Below, one piece after another: positions 5,677 through 12,545 of a stretch of 12,623 nt of DNA. Position 1 is the stretch's first letter. Each line of letters starts with the position of its first letter. The translations under genes were made by a program, and so were the position numbers. The notes under the pieces are model-generated. The model worked only from the letters and a program-made list of their open reading frames with translations. It had not been told where the DNA came from and ran no database searches. Origin of the DNA: UMGS1532 sp045594795 (GTDB taxonomy: Bacteria > Bacillota > Clostridia > Oscillospirales > Acutalibacteraceae); NCBI GenBank assembly GCA_045594795.1, contig JAZNZF010000037.1:1-12623 (forward strand), read 5' to 3'.

Positions 5677-8115
5677 CTATTCTTTTATAAACTTGTAATC
5701 GTCGGCTTCATAACCGCAGATAACTCTATCTCCTTTTTTAATTGTTCCGTCAAGCATAAGTTCGCTAAGCTTATCCTCAATTTTGCTTTGTATAGCTCTA
5801 CGAAGTGGTCTTGCACCGTACACATCGTCAAAGCCTGCTTTAGCAACAGCCTTAATGGCAGATTTATCAAACGAAATTGTAATACCCAAAGACTGTAGGC
5901 GTTGCTTTAGGGTATCAAGCATTTTTTCGGCGATGCTTAAAATGTTATCCTCGGTTAATTTATTAAATACAATAATATCGTCTACCCTGTTTAAAAATTC
6001 AGGCTTGAAAGTGCGGCGCAACTCTGACAACACCTCGTTCTTTGCTCTTTCGTCATCATCGGTGCTAACACTATCTGCAAAACCAAAGGCGGTGCGTTTT
6101 TCGGTAATAAACCTTGCACCAACATTAGAGGTCATAATAACTATAGTATTTTTAAAATTAACCTTTCTCCCCTGAGAATCGGTCAATACACCGTCATCTA
6201 AAATCTGTAGTAATACGTTAAATACGTCAGCATGCGCCTTTTCTATTTCATCGAAAAGTATAACAGAATACGGCTTTCTGCGCACAAGTTCGGTCAGCTG
6301 ACCGCCCTCATCAAAACCAACGTATCCCGGGGGTGAGCCTATCATTTTAGAAACGGTATGCTGCTCCATATATTCAGACATATCCAGCCTTATCATAGCA
6401 TTTTCATCACCGAACATAGCCTCAGCCAAAGCCTTACACAGCTCGGTTTTACCAACGCCCGTGGGACCTAAGAAAATAAACGAGCCAATGGGACGTTTTG
6501 GGTCTTTGAGTCCCACTCTGCCACGTCTTATAGCCTTTGATACAGCCGCCACTGCGACCTCTTGCCCTACTATTCTTGCGTGCAGTACTGACTCCATATT
6601 AAGAAGGCGTGCACTTTCTTCTTCGGTTAGCTGAGAAACAGGAACACCCGTCCAGTCAGAAACAATAGCCGCTATTTCCTCTTCGTTAACAATTCCTGAA
6701 ACGTGGTTGTTTTTATCCTCCCACTCGCGTTTTGCGTCATTCAGTTCGTTTTGAAGCCTCTTTTCAGTATCACGTAGCTTTGCTGCCTGCTCAAACTGTT
6801 GTGAACGTATAGCCTCGTTTTTCTCCTCAGAAATACGTTTTATCTCTGCCTCTTTGTCCTTTAAATCGGATGGCGCGGTATACACCCTTAAGCGTACTCT
6901 CGAGGCTGCCTCGTCGATAAGGTCTATGGCCTTGTCGGGTAGGTATCTATCTGCAATATATCTCGAAGATAGTTTTACTGCGGCGCTTATTGCATCGTCT
7001 GTAATTCTTACCTTATGGTGCGCCTCGTACTTGTCACGCAACCCTTTTAATATTAGCTCTGCATCGGCAGGGGTTGGCTCGCCTACTGTCACGGGCTGAA
7101 AACGTCTTTCAAGCGCCGCATCCTTTTCAATGTTTTTTCGGTACTCGTCAAGTGTTGTTGCACCGATTAACTGCAAATCTCCCCTTGCAAGCGAAGGCTT
7201 TAGAATATTGGCAGCATCTGTAGAACCCTCTGCAGAGCCCGCGCCGATAAGGGTATGCACCTCGTCTATAAACAGTATAACATCGGTTGCGTTTTTAACC
7301 TCTTCTATAGCAGTTTTGATGCGTTCTTCAAAATCGCCTCGGTATTTAGTACCCGCCACCATACCGGTTAAATCGAGAGAAATAACCCTTTTGTTCTTTA
7401 AAATCTCGGGCGAATCGTCAGATACAATTTTCTGTGCCAGACCTTCAGCAATAGCAGTTTTACCAACGCCCGGCTCACCAATAAGACAAGGGTTGTTTTT
7501 AGTTCTTCTACAAAGGATTTGCACTACCCTTTCAATCTCTTTTGACCTACCAATAACGGGGTCAAGCTTGCCCTCTCGCGCCTCTTTAGTTAAATCTCTG
7601 CCAAACTTTTCAATAGTTGGGGTTGAGGTTTTTTCTTTTTTGTTTTGTTTTTGGTTAGAACGGCTTCGCGGTTCGCCATACGAGGTTTCTACTGCCTCGG
7701 TTAATATATTTTGCAGATTACCGCCAAGCTCAATTATAAACCTTGTTGCGTAGTTATCACTATCACTTAAAATGCCTATTAAAAGATGCTCGGTGCCAAC
7801 GTAGGATTTCTGCTCGGCACCAGCTTCCCTAATAGCCGATTCAATTACACGCTTGGCGCGTGGGGTAAAATGGTCGGGCGTTAATAAGGTTGGGTTGCCT
7901 CTACCAATAGAACTCATAATAATTGCGGCAACATTTTCCTCGCTGATGCCGGCTTGTTTTAGAATCATAGCAGCGGCGCCAGAGCCCTCTTTTAAAAGGC
8001 CCAAAAGCAAATGCTCGCTACCAACATAGGTATGACCAAATCTGCCTGCAGTATCTATGGCGATATTGAGCGCCATATTTGCCTTTTCAGTAAAACCATT
8101 AAAATTATATTTCAA
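5677..8115 (-). CDS. clpC: ATP-dependent Clp protease ATP-binding subunit ClpC
   Basis: This 812-residue AAA+ unfoldase feeds proteins to ClpP. It has two Clp-N repeats (about 1-145), a linker rich in Lys/Asn/Thr (about 146-168), D1 with Walker A GEPGVGKT (213-220) and Walker B (D284, E285), a coiled-coil UVR-type middle domain (about 415-470), D2 with Walker A GPTGVGKT (550-557) and Walker B (D622, E623), and a small C-terminal domain. An FGF tripeptide at 677-679 occupies the place of the ClpP-docking loop. E34 and E109 in the repeated G-[ST]-E-H-L-L motifs match the Bacillus ClpC residues that bind phospho-arginine. The start is TTG, chosen because GAGGTGA stands just upstream and the reading begins with the typical KYNFNGFTEKAN. 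It is the last gene of the CtsR operon and ends in the shared terminator. Confidence 0.97.
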   Translation of the reverse strand: MKYNFNGFTEKANMALNIAIDTAGRFGHTYVGSEHLLLGLLKEGSGAAAMILKQAGISEENVAAIIMSSIGRGNPTLLTPDHFTPRAKRVIESAIREAGAEQKSYVGTEHLLIGILSDSDNYATRFIIELGGNLQNILTEAVETSYGEPRSRSNQKQNKKEKTSTPTIEKFGRDLTKEAREGKLDPVIGRSKEIERVVQILCRRTKNNPCLIGEPGVGKTAIAEGLAQKIVSDDSPEILKNKRVISLDLTGMVAGTKYRGDFEERIKTAIEEVKNATDVILFIDEVHTLIGAGSAEGSTDAANILKPSLARGDLQLIGATTLDEYRKNIEKDAALERRFQPVTVGEPTPADAELILKGLRDKYEAHHKVRITDDAISAAVKLSSRYIADRYLPDKAIDLIDEAASRVRLRVYTAPSDLKDKEAEIKRISEEKNEAIRSQQFEQAAKLRDTEKRLQNELNDAKREWEDKNNHVSGIVNEEEIAAIVSDWTGVPVSQLTEEESARLLNMESVLHARIVGQEVAVAAVSKAIRRGRVGLKDPKRPIGSFIFLGPTGVGKTELCKALAEAMFGDENAMIRLDMSEYMEQHTVSKMIGSPPGYVGFDEGGQLTELVRRKPYSVILFDEIEKAHADVFNVLLQILDDGVLTDSQGRKVNFKNTIVIMTSNVGARFITEKRTAFGFADSVSTDDDERAKNEVLSELRRTFKPEFLNRVDDIIVFNKLTEDNILSIAEKMLDTLKQRLQSLGITISFDKSAIKAVAKAGFDDVYGARPLRRAIQSKIEDKLSELMLDGTIKKGDRVICGYEADDYKFIKE

Positions 8116-8127
8116 TTAAATCACCTC
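8113..8127 (-). promoter_or_regulatory. TTG start of clpC with strong, overlapping ribosome site
   Basis: GAGGTG (complement of 8122-8127) lies 6 nt before the TTG at 8113-8115 and contains the TGA stop region of the preceding gene. Termination and re-initiation are thus likely coupled, and a rare start codon with a strong site may set ClpC level. Confidence 0.75.
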
Positions 8128-8860
8128 AGCTAAAGGATTCAATTCTTTGATATCGTTCTTTAGTAATTATTTGGCTAACAATGGCAGCGAGGTTTCTTAT
8201 AGCCTCGGCTTCTGTAATGCCCATAGTTATGCGGTTTGTAAGAGTATATAAAGAATTGTCCGTTTCGTTGTATTTTTCTAACTTAAGTCCGATCCGCGAA
8301 ACCAACTCTAATATTTCACCAAGATCGCCACTTTTCTCCAATGCCGGCAGATGCAGTTTAACCAATGCCTTCATAGCCGTGCCTAAGTTACTAATATCAC
8401 TAGACAAAAAACCAAGAGCATTATCAAATGCAAGCTTAAACTCGCCGCAGATAATGTTATCAATTTTAGAAATAACACCGTATGCATCTTCTAAAACGTT
8501 ACCTTTATAGCTAACATTTACTTTAATATGGTCGTCACAGCAAAGCACTATACTTGTGCTTTTATCGTTTGAGATAAATGCCAATAGGTTCTTATTATTA
8601 TTGGCAAAATTTTCTGTAATGATACCTTTTTGCAGTAACTTTTCTATCTCAGATTTTGGGGTTACACGAGTTATAATATTCCAGCTGTCTTTGTTTAAAT
8701 TACCTTCCTTAAAAATAGCGGAGATAATCTCATCGGTAGCGGATGCTATTTGCACCTCGTCCATTTTATTTGGGAAGGGATAGTTATTTAGGTTGCGCGA
8801 TACGGTAATATCGGTTGAAATTACAACGTCAGAATCGTTATATGAATTATTGTAGTACAT
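8126..8860 (-). CDS. mcsB: McsB-like degenerate protein arginine kinase (predicted pseudokinase)
   Basis: The 244-residue product sits exactly where mcsB lies in ctsR operons and aligns along the ATP:guanido phosphotransferase domain. Landmarks are DVVISTDITVSRN (11-23), DDHIKV (109-114), SSDISNLGTAMKALVKLHLP (153-172) and LTNRITMG (207-214). From remembered McsB sequences, the catalytic Cys in TSCPTN is Asp 155, two phosphate-binding Arg of SSRIRLARN are D17 and T19, the Arg of EDHIR is K113 and its Glu is D109, and the Arg of GLRA is K164. The C-terminal domain of about 100 residues found in full-length McsB (roughly 350-365) is absent. The frame is intact, one base from mcsA and 10 nt from clpC, so it is not a decayed gene. 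The ATG has AGAGG about 12 nt upstream. Loss of kinase activity is inferred; an adaptor role between McsA and ClpC is a hypothesis. Confidence 0.82.
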   Translation of the reverse strand: MYYNNSYNDSDVVISTDITVSRNLNNYPFPNKMDEVQIASATDEIISAIFKEGNLNKDSWNIITRVTPKSEIEKLLQKGIITENFANNNKNLLAFISNDKSTSIVLCCDDHIKVNVSYKGNVLEDAYGVISKIDNIICGEFKLAFDNALGFLSSDISNLGTAMKALVKLHLPALEKSGDLGEILELVSRIGLKLEKYNETDNSLYTLTNRITMGITEAEAIRNLAAIVSQIITKERYQRIESFS

Positions 8861-8861
8861 A

Positions 8862-9332
8862 TTACTTTTTCGCCTCTATTTCCTTAATTTTATCGCGCAG
8901 CTCGGCGGCACGTTCAAAGTTTTCGGTGTCTATCGCTTCTGCCATTTCACTTTTAAGCTTAGATATTAGGCTAGTATCGTAAAGGCGCGGCGCAGATGTT
9001 TGGGGTATTTTACCCGAATACATAGTTCTACCATGCACCCGCTTAATAGCGGTGCTAAGCTCTTTGTTAAATGTTTTGTAGCAGTCGGCACAACCCAAAA
9101 GACCCGAGGCTACAATCTCAGATAAGTTTGTTCCACAACTACTGCAAGCTCTATCTGTAGTGCCTGTGTTTTTGTCGGTAGAAAACAAATCGCCAAAAAG
9201 TGAGTTATTTAACTGCGATAAACCGTTAAGTGCCGCGCAGTATTCGCAAAGGTTAAGACTACTAACCTTACCATTTATAATAGATTTTATGTGAGTTGTT
9301 GCAATGTTTTTACCACATTTTTCGCATTTCAT
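8862..9332 (-). CDS. mcsA: McsA, zinc-finger/UVR activator of the ClpC system
   Basis: The product is 156 residues. Four CxxC pairs form two four-cysteine zinc sites: C3/C6 with C29/C32, and C63/C66 with C81/C84. A UVR motif covers about 123-155 (SEMAEAIDTENFERAAELRD). In Bacillus, McsA binds and activates the arginine kinase McsB and modulates CtsR and ClpC. Here all metal-type residues are kept although the neighbouring McsB-like protein looks inactive. The start is the ATG at 9332: AGGTG lies 6 nt upstream. An in-frame GTG at 9341 is part of that ribosome site and is rejected. It lies 18 nt after ctsR and one base before the mcsB-like gene, in the same operon. Confidence 0.93.
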   Translation of the reverse strand: MKCEKCGKNIATTHIKSIINGKVSSLNLCEYCAALNGLSQLNNSLFGDLFSTDKNTGTTDRACSSCGTNLSEIVASGLLGCADCYKTFNKELSTAIKRVHGRTMYSGKIPQTSAPRLYDTSLISKLKSEMAEAIDTENFERAAELRDKIKEIEAKK

Positions 9333-9338
9333 ATAAAG

Positions 9339-9343
9339 CACCT
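9339..9343 (-). promoter_or_regulatory. Ribosome binding site that sets the mcsA start
   Basis: AGGTG on the minus strand stands 6 nt before the ATG at 9332. A GTG start at 9341 would use the last bases of this site as a codon. The ATG start gives the usual MKCEKCGKN N-terminus. Confidence 0.7.
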
Positions 9344-9350
9344 ACCTTAA

Positions 9351-9803
9351 TTATAGTAACGCTAAAAACATTTGTTTTAGCATTGATGCGCGGACTCTAC
9401 CGCGTAACTCTACCGGAATTTCTTTAAACACAGTACCGGAAAGCGCCGCTTCAATAATTGCCGCAGATTCAACCGAAATTAGCCCCGAATGTATGCAGTT
9501 TTCTATTATAATACGTGCGGTTGCGTTATCTATTTGGCTGCCCATTGAGTTAATAATATGCATTATTGCTGAGGATTTTGACAGCTGCACACGGGTGATT
9601 TTTACATATCCCCCACCACCGCGGCGGCTTTCTATAATATAGCCCTGCTCGGGTGTAAAACGTGAGGATAAAACGTAGTTAATTTGGCTTGGCACACAGC
9701 CGAAAGCCTCGGCTAATTCGTTGCGGCCTATTTCTGCTACGTTGTTTTCAGAGCTTTCTATCATTTCAATTATACGCTGGGTTATAATATCACTTAATCT
9801 CAT
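9351..9803 (-). CDS. ctsR: CtsR, transcriptional repressor of class III heat-shock genes
   Basis: The 150-residue protein has the CtsR plan: an N-terminal winged helix-turn-helix (about 1-70) with GRNELAEAFGCVPSQINYVL as the recognition region, a glycine-rich wing RRGGGGYVKI (60-69), and a helical C-terminal dimerisation domain ending in the typical LRGRVRASMLKQMFLALL. In Bacillus the glycine-rich wing senses heat directly, and an Arg at its base is a target of McsB. That Arg (R60/R61) is present here. It is the first gene of the operon and should repress its own promoter, which carries two operators. The ATG has AGGAG 7 nt upstream (9811-9815), partly inside the proximal operator. Confidence 0.95.
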   Translation of the reverse strand: MRLSDIITQRIIEMIESSENNVAEIGRNELAEAFGCVPSQINYVLSSRFTPEQGYIIESRRGGGGYVKITRVQLSKSSAIMHIINSMGSQIDNATARIIIENCIHSGLISVESAAIIEAALSGTVFKEIPVELRGRVRASMLKQMFLALL

Positions 9804-9812
9804 TTTATCACT

Positions 9813-9829
9813 CCTGACCTTTTCTGACT
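9813..9829 (-). promoter_or_regulatory. CtsR operator 2 (downstream of the -10 box)
   Basis: On the minus strand the tandem heptads AGTCAGA and GGTCAGG are separated by AAA, the 7-3-7 arrangement of the CtsR consensus (RGTCAAA, NAN, RGTCAAA) with 6 and 5 matches. It covers the transcription start region and overlaps the ctsR ribosome site. Confidence 0.75.
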
Positions 9830-9832
9830 TTT

Positions 9833-9861
9833 ATTTTATCAGCAAAGTCAGAGAAAGTCAA
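9833..9861 (-). promoter_or_regulatory. Sigma-A promoter of the ctsR-mcsA-mcsB-clpC operon
   Basis: On the minus strand TTGACT (9856-9861) is followed after exactly 17 nt by TAAAAT (9833-9838). The start of transcription should lie near 9826, giving a leader of about 20-25 nt. The -35 box is inside CtsR operator 1 and the initiation region is inside operator 2, so bound CtsR would block polymerase. Confidence 0.85.
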
Positions 9862-9862
9862 T
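9846..9862 (+). promoter_or_regulatory. CtsR operator 1 (over the -35 box)
   Basis: The heptads AGTCAGA and AGTCAAT are separated by GAA, each with 6 of 7 matches to the CtsR half-site. With operator 2 it forms a perfect 9-bp inverted repeat, TCTGACTTT (9823-9831) and AAAGTCAGA (9844-9852), centred on the -10 box. Confidence 0.85.
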
Positions 9863-9905
9863 ATTGTTTTTAAGATTTAATAATTTCTTAATATTTTTTG
9901 TGGCA

Positions 9906-9935
9906 GTAACACTTTTTTGGTTTTGGCATAGTATG
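9906..9935 (+). promoter_or_regulatory. Possible promoter of the Cys-rich mini-gene
   Basis: GTAACA (9906-9911), 17 nt, and TAGTAT (9929-9934) each match four of six sigma-A positions. The same bases also resemble a mother-cell sporulation (sigma-K-like) promoter: AC at 9909-9910, 16 nt, CATA at 9927-9930 and then GTATG, one mismatch from CATAnnnTA. I cannot decide between them. Confidence 0.3.
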
Positions 9936-9964
9936 TTGTTGAAGGCAGGAAAGGAGGAAAACAT

Positions 9965-10105
9965 ATGTGTAATAACAATGGTTTTGGCGGCGGTTGCTGC
10001 TTATGGATTATCATAATCCTCATTCTACTCTGCTGCTGCGGTGGCTGCGGTAACAATGGCGGTTGCGGTAATAACTGCGGTTGCGATAATAATTGCTGCT
10101 GCTAA
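9965..10105 (+). CDS. Cys/Gly/Asn-rich 46-residue protein with a hydrophobic core
   Basis: The product has 46 residues, of which 13 are Cys, 11 Gly and 9 Asn. It starts MCNNNGFGGGCC, continues with a hydrophobic stretch LWIIIILILL (13-22), then CCCGGCGNNGGCG and ends in NNCCC. The gene is real by context: AAGGAGG (9951-9957) is 7 nt from the ATG, the frame is closed by TAA, and a strong terminator follows within 40 bases. I do not recognise a characterised family. Similar Cys-rich mini-proteins occur in gut Clostridia, where automatic names such as chorion-class high-cysteine protein carry no functional meaning. The Gly-rich head before a short hydrophobic segment also recalls YjcZ-like spore mini-proteins. 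The hydrophobic run is short for a membrane span (10-12 residues), and the cysteines could bind metal or cross-link. Function unknown. Confidence 0.8.
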   Translation: MCNNNGFGGGCCLWIIIILILLCCCGGCGNNGGCGNNCGCDNNCCC

Positions 10106-10130
10106 TTTGTTTCCCGTGCTATAGTTAGCA

Positions 10131-10177
10131 CAAAAAAGGGGCTGAAAGCATTTCGCTTTCAGCCCTAATTTTTATTT
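10131..10177. terminator. Bidirectional terminator between the Cys-rich gene and fucU
   Basis: GGGCTGAAAGC (10139-10149) pairs perfectly with GCTTTCAGCCC (10155-10165) around ATTTC. On the plus strand TAATTTTTATTT follows; on the minus strand CTTTTTTG follows, from the A-run at 10132-10137. The fucU stop codon (10172-10174) lies in the plus-strand T-rich flank. A smaller perfect hairpin (GTGCTA, TAGT, TAGCAC, 10116-10131) precedes it without a T-tract. Confidence 0.93.
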
Positions 10178-10603
10178 AATTACGCCCTTTTTGATAATTA
10201 TGTTTGCGTAAATTGCGGATTCGCCTGTGGCGATAACTGCGTAGGCGGTCTTGGCGCGTTCGTAAAATGCGAAGCGTTCAATTTGACCCATTTTTACGTT
10301 ATCACCCTCGGCATCAGTAAGTATCTGCTTATACTCGTCCCAGATGGGTGTAGGTAAATCTTTATCGCTTTCGGTTAGCTGCATTAGCATTGCGTTGGGG
10401 TCGGAATAGGTATCAAGCGGAATAAGGCTGATTACTGCTTTTAGCATATCAGTACCGCTTATACCGTCTGCCCTTATAACGCGGTTATTAACCGACATTG
10501 AGGGGAAGTTACCGTCTGCAATAACTATTTCGTCACCGTGGCCCATTTCGGAAAGCACCTTTAAAAGCTCGGGCGATATAATTGGAGAAATATTTTTAAG
10601 CAT
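10172..10603 (-). CDS. fucU: L-fucose mutarotase (FucU/RbsD family)
   Basis: The 143-residue protein interconverts the alpha and beta anomers of L-fucose, supplying the form used by the isomerase. It is close to E. coli FucU along its whole length: MLKNISPIISPELLKVL at the start, MGHGDEI (20-26) with H22 and D24 at the active site, VIRADG (about 42-47), RFAFYERAKTAYAV (109-122), and a C-terminal NIIIKKGV. The strong similarity to FucU rather than RbsD (RFAFYERA motif, IRADG) supports the fucose assignment. The ATG has AGGGGAGAG 4 nt upstream and lies 17 nt after fucI. It is the last gene of the two-gene operon, followed by the shared terminator. Confidence 0.95.
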   Translation of the reverse strand: MLKNISPIISPELLKVLSEMGHGDEIVIADGNFPSMSVNNRVIRADGISGTDMLKAVISLIPLDTYSDPNAMLMQLTESDKDLPTPIWDEYKQILTDAEGDNVKMGQIERFAFYERAKTAYAVIATGESAIYANIIIKKGVIK

Positions 10604-10620
10604 TATACTCTCCCCTTTTA

Positions 10621-12402
10621 TTATTTATAAAGCGGGCCGTAGTGTTTGCAAACGTCGTAATCTGCAGCCTCGGCGTTCTCGGTACCAAATGCAGCCCAAG
10701 AGTGTGGACGGTAGATTTTATCCTCGTCTACGTTGTGCATAGATACAGGGATGCGAAGCATACTTGCAAGTGTAATTAAATCGGCACCAACGTGACCGTA
10801 AACTGTTACGCCGTGATTAGCGCCCCAGTTAGCCATTACGCTATAAACATCTTTGAATGCGCCCTTGCCTGTAAGATTGGGTGCAAACCAAGTGGTAGGC
10901 CAGGTTGGGTCGGTACGTTTATCAAGCTTTTCGTGGATTTTATCGGGTAGATTTGCGGTGTAACCCTCTGCTATCTGCAATACAGGGCCGATACCCTCAA
11001 CAACGTTAAGTCTTAACATAGTAACAGGCATTTCTGCTTTGCATCTGAAGTGGCTTGAGAAGCCGCCGCCTCTGAAGTACTCATAGTCAGCACGACACCA
11101 GTCGGTATTCTCAAGACAAGCGTTAACATCTGCCTCGGTCATTTCCCAGAATGGCTTCATACAGCCTTCGTCTTTTGCGTTTTTAGCAGCGCCGTTACCA
11201 TCAAGTGCGGTTGCGCCCGAGTTGATAAGGTGGATAAAGCCGTTTTTAGCAACACCCTTTGGTTTAGAGCCGCTAACGCGCTCGCAAGCCTCAGGACTCC
11301 AATATGTACGAACGTCGTGGAAGCAAGGTGCAGAGTTTGATACCATTGTACCTAAGAGCATTGACATACCGTTGCAAACGTCGTTCTCGGTTGCAAGAAC
11401 GATAGGTGCGCGGGTGCCGTTCCAGTCGAAAGTAGAGGCAAGGATAGCCTCGGTAAAGTCGGCATTAGGTAGCCAGTCTGTCCACTGTCTTTGACCTTGG
11501 AAGCCACCAACAACTGCGTTTTTGCCAAGTGCCTCCTCGTGCCAACCCATTTCACTGAGTTTTGGATTACCAAAGTAGAGGTCTTTAATAATAACTGTCA
11601 TTTTGCAGATGAACTCCCAATCTTTATCGGGGTCAACTACCTTTGACTTAGTAATAATTTCGGGGAAGTTTTTGCCGGCATTCTTATCGAAGCCTTCTTT
11701 ACAGTTAGCCTTTACCCACGAGAGAGCCTTTTGATACTCCTCCTCATCGTAAATGCCAAGCTTAATTCTACGGAGGATTTCTACCTCGTCAACCCACTCT
11801 GCACGAAGGCCAAAATAGTTTTGCATAATATCAGCATCACAATAGCTGCCTGCAATACCCATACATACAGAGCCGATGTTTAAATATGCCTTGTTACGCA
11901 TCCAACCAACTGCTACCGAGCAACGTGCAAAGCGAAGGATTTTTTCTGCTACATCGTCAGGAATAGTAGTATCGTCAGCCTCTTGAACGTCGTGTCCGTA
12001 AATAGAGAAAGCGGGTAAACCTCTTTGTGCATGTGCTGCCATAACTGCGGCTAAGTACACAGCGCCGGGACGTTCTGTACCGTTAAAGCCCCAAACAGCC
12101 TTAATGGTTGTTGGGTCCATATCAAAGGTTTCGGTACCATAGCACCAACAAGGTGTAACAGAAAGTGTTGCAACAACATTTTCTTTAGCGAACTGCTCGG
12201 CTACCATTGCGGCCTCTGCGCCGCCACCAATAGTGGTGCAACCGATTACGCACTCAACGGGTGAGCCATCGGGATAGCGAACATTTTCAGAAATTAATTT
12301 TGCGGCATTTTTTGCCATGTTCATTGTTTGAACCTCTAAGGATTCACGAACACCGCCCCAACGACCGTCGATAACGGGGCGAATACCAATTTTACATTTC
12401 AT
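10621..12402 (-). CDS. fucI: L-fucose isomerase
   Basis: The enzyme converts L-fucose to L-fuculose with Mn2+ in the cytoplasm, and many members also act on D-arabinose. At 593 residues it matches E. coli FucI (591) end to end: KIGIRPVIDGR (4-14), TPCWCYG (83-89), GFNGTERPGAVYLAA (105-119), IYGHDVQ (134-140), GFQGQRQWTDWLPN (300-313), and NYGPLY-type end (HYGPLYK). The active-site set is intact with an offset of two: E339 in ATEND, D363 in HDVRTYWSPEA, and H530 in ANWGANHG, corresponding to E337, D361 and H528 in E. coli. The ATG has GAGGT 7 nt upstream. It is followed by fucU only; kinase, aldolase and permease genes are not in the window and may lie elsewhere. The substrate is inferred from similarity. 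Confidence 0.97.
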   Translation of the reverse strand: MKCKIGIRPVIDGRWGGVRESLEVQTMNMAKNAAKLISENVRYPDGSPVECVIGCTTIGGGAEAAMVAEQFAKENVVATLSVTPCWCYGTETFDMDPTTIKAVWGFNGTERPGAVYLAAVMAAHAQRGLPAFSIYGHDVQEADDTTIPDDVAEKILRFARCSVAVGWMRNKAYLNIGSVCMGIAGSYCDADIMQNYFGLRAEWVDEVEILRRIKLGIYDEEEYQKALSWVKANCKEGFDKNAGKNFPEIITKSKVVDPDKDWEFICKMTVIIKDLYFGNPKLSEMGWHEEALGKNAVVGGFQGQRQWTDWLPNADFTEAILASTFDWNGTRAPIVLATENDVCNGMSMLLGTMVSNSAPCFHDVRTYWSPEACERVSGSKPKGVAKNGFIHLINSGATALDGNGAAKNAKDEGCMKPFWEMTEADVNACLENTDWCRADYEYFRGGGFSSHFRCKAEMPVTMLRLNVVEGIGPVLQIAEGYTANLPDKIHEKLDKRTDPTWPTTWFAPNLTGKGAFKDVYSVMANWGANHGVTVYGHVGADLITLASMLRIPVSMHNVDEDKIYRPHSWAAFGTENAEAADYDVCKHYGPLYK

Positions 12403-12463
12403 TTAAATTACCTCACTTTATTTAAATTTAGGATTTACTAATTAACATACTTTCCTAAGTTTT

Positions 12464-12491
12464 ATTATATATGTTACTATTTATATTTCAA
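12464..12491 (-). promoter_or_regulatory. Promoter of the fucI-fucU operon
   Basis: On the minus strand TTGAAA (12486-12491) precedes TATAAT (12464-12469) with 16 nt between. Transcription would begin near 12457, giving a leader of about 55 nt before the fucI ATG. No clear CRE-type catabolite site was found around it. Confidence 0.65.
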
Positions 12492-12545
12492 TGCACCATT
12501 TTGTTAAGTTACCACAGCAAGATAATACAATTATTTTATAAATAG

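Noticed and set aside
7130..7753. Open frame of 207 codons on the plus strand inside clpC, and similar ones at 5783-6175 and 6854-7099
   Set aside because: They lie antisense to a fully conserved ClpC gene, lack ribosome sites and promoters, and encode no recognisable domain; they reflect the codon bias of the real gene.
8126..8860. mcsB-like gene as a decaying pseudogene or a sequencing frameshift
   Set aside because: The frame is uninterrupted, the stop is fitted to the clpC ribosome site, no remnant of the C-terminal domain exists in the 10-nt gap or in another frame before clpC, and structural motifs are preserved.
9863..9905. A second CtsR-type site controlling the Cys-rich gene
   Set aside because: No further RGTCAAA heptads occur between operator 1 and the mini-gene, and operator 1 is about 70 bp from its presumed start.
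10116..10131. GTGCTA/TAGCAC hairpin as a separate terminator
   Set aside because: It is only six base pairs and is followed by an A-run, not a T-run, on the plus strand; the stronger hairpin just downstream suffices.
11222..11573. Frames on both strands inside fucI
   Set aside because: fucI is conserved end to end with an intact active site; these are other-frame readings of it.
12403..12545. CRE or another catabolite-control site upstream of fucI
   Set aside because: No stretch fits the TGWAANCGNTNWCA pattern; the repeated TGGT elements are too short to be more than chance.
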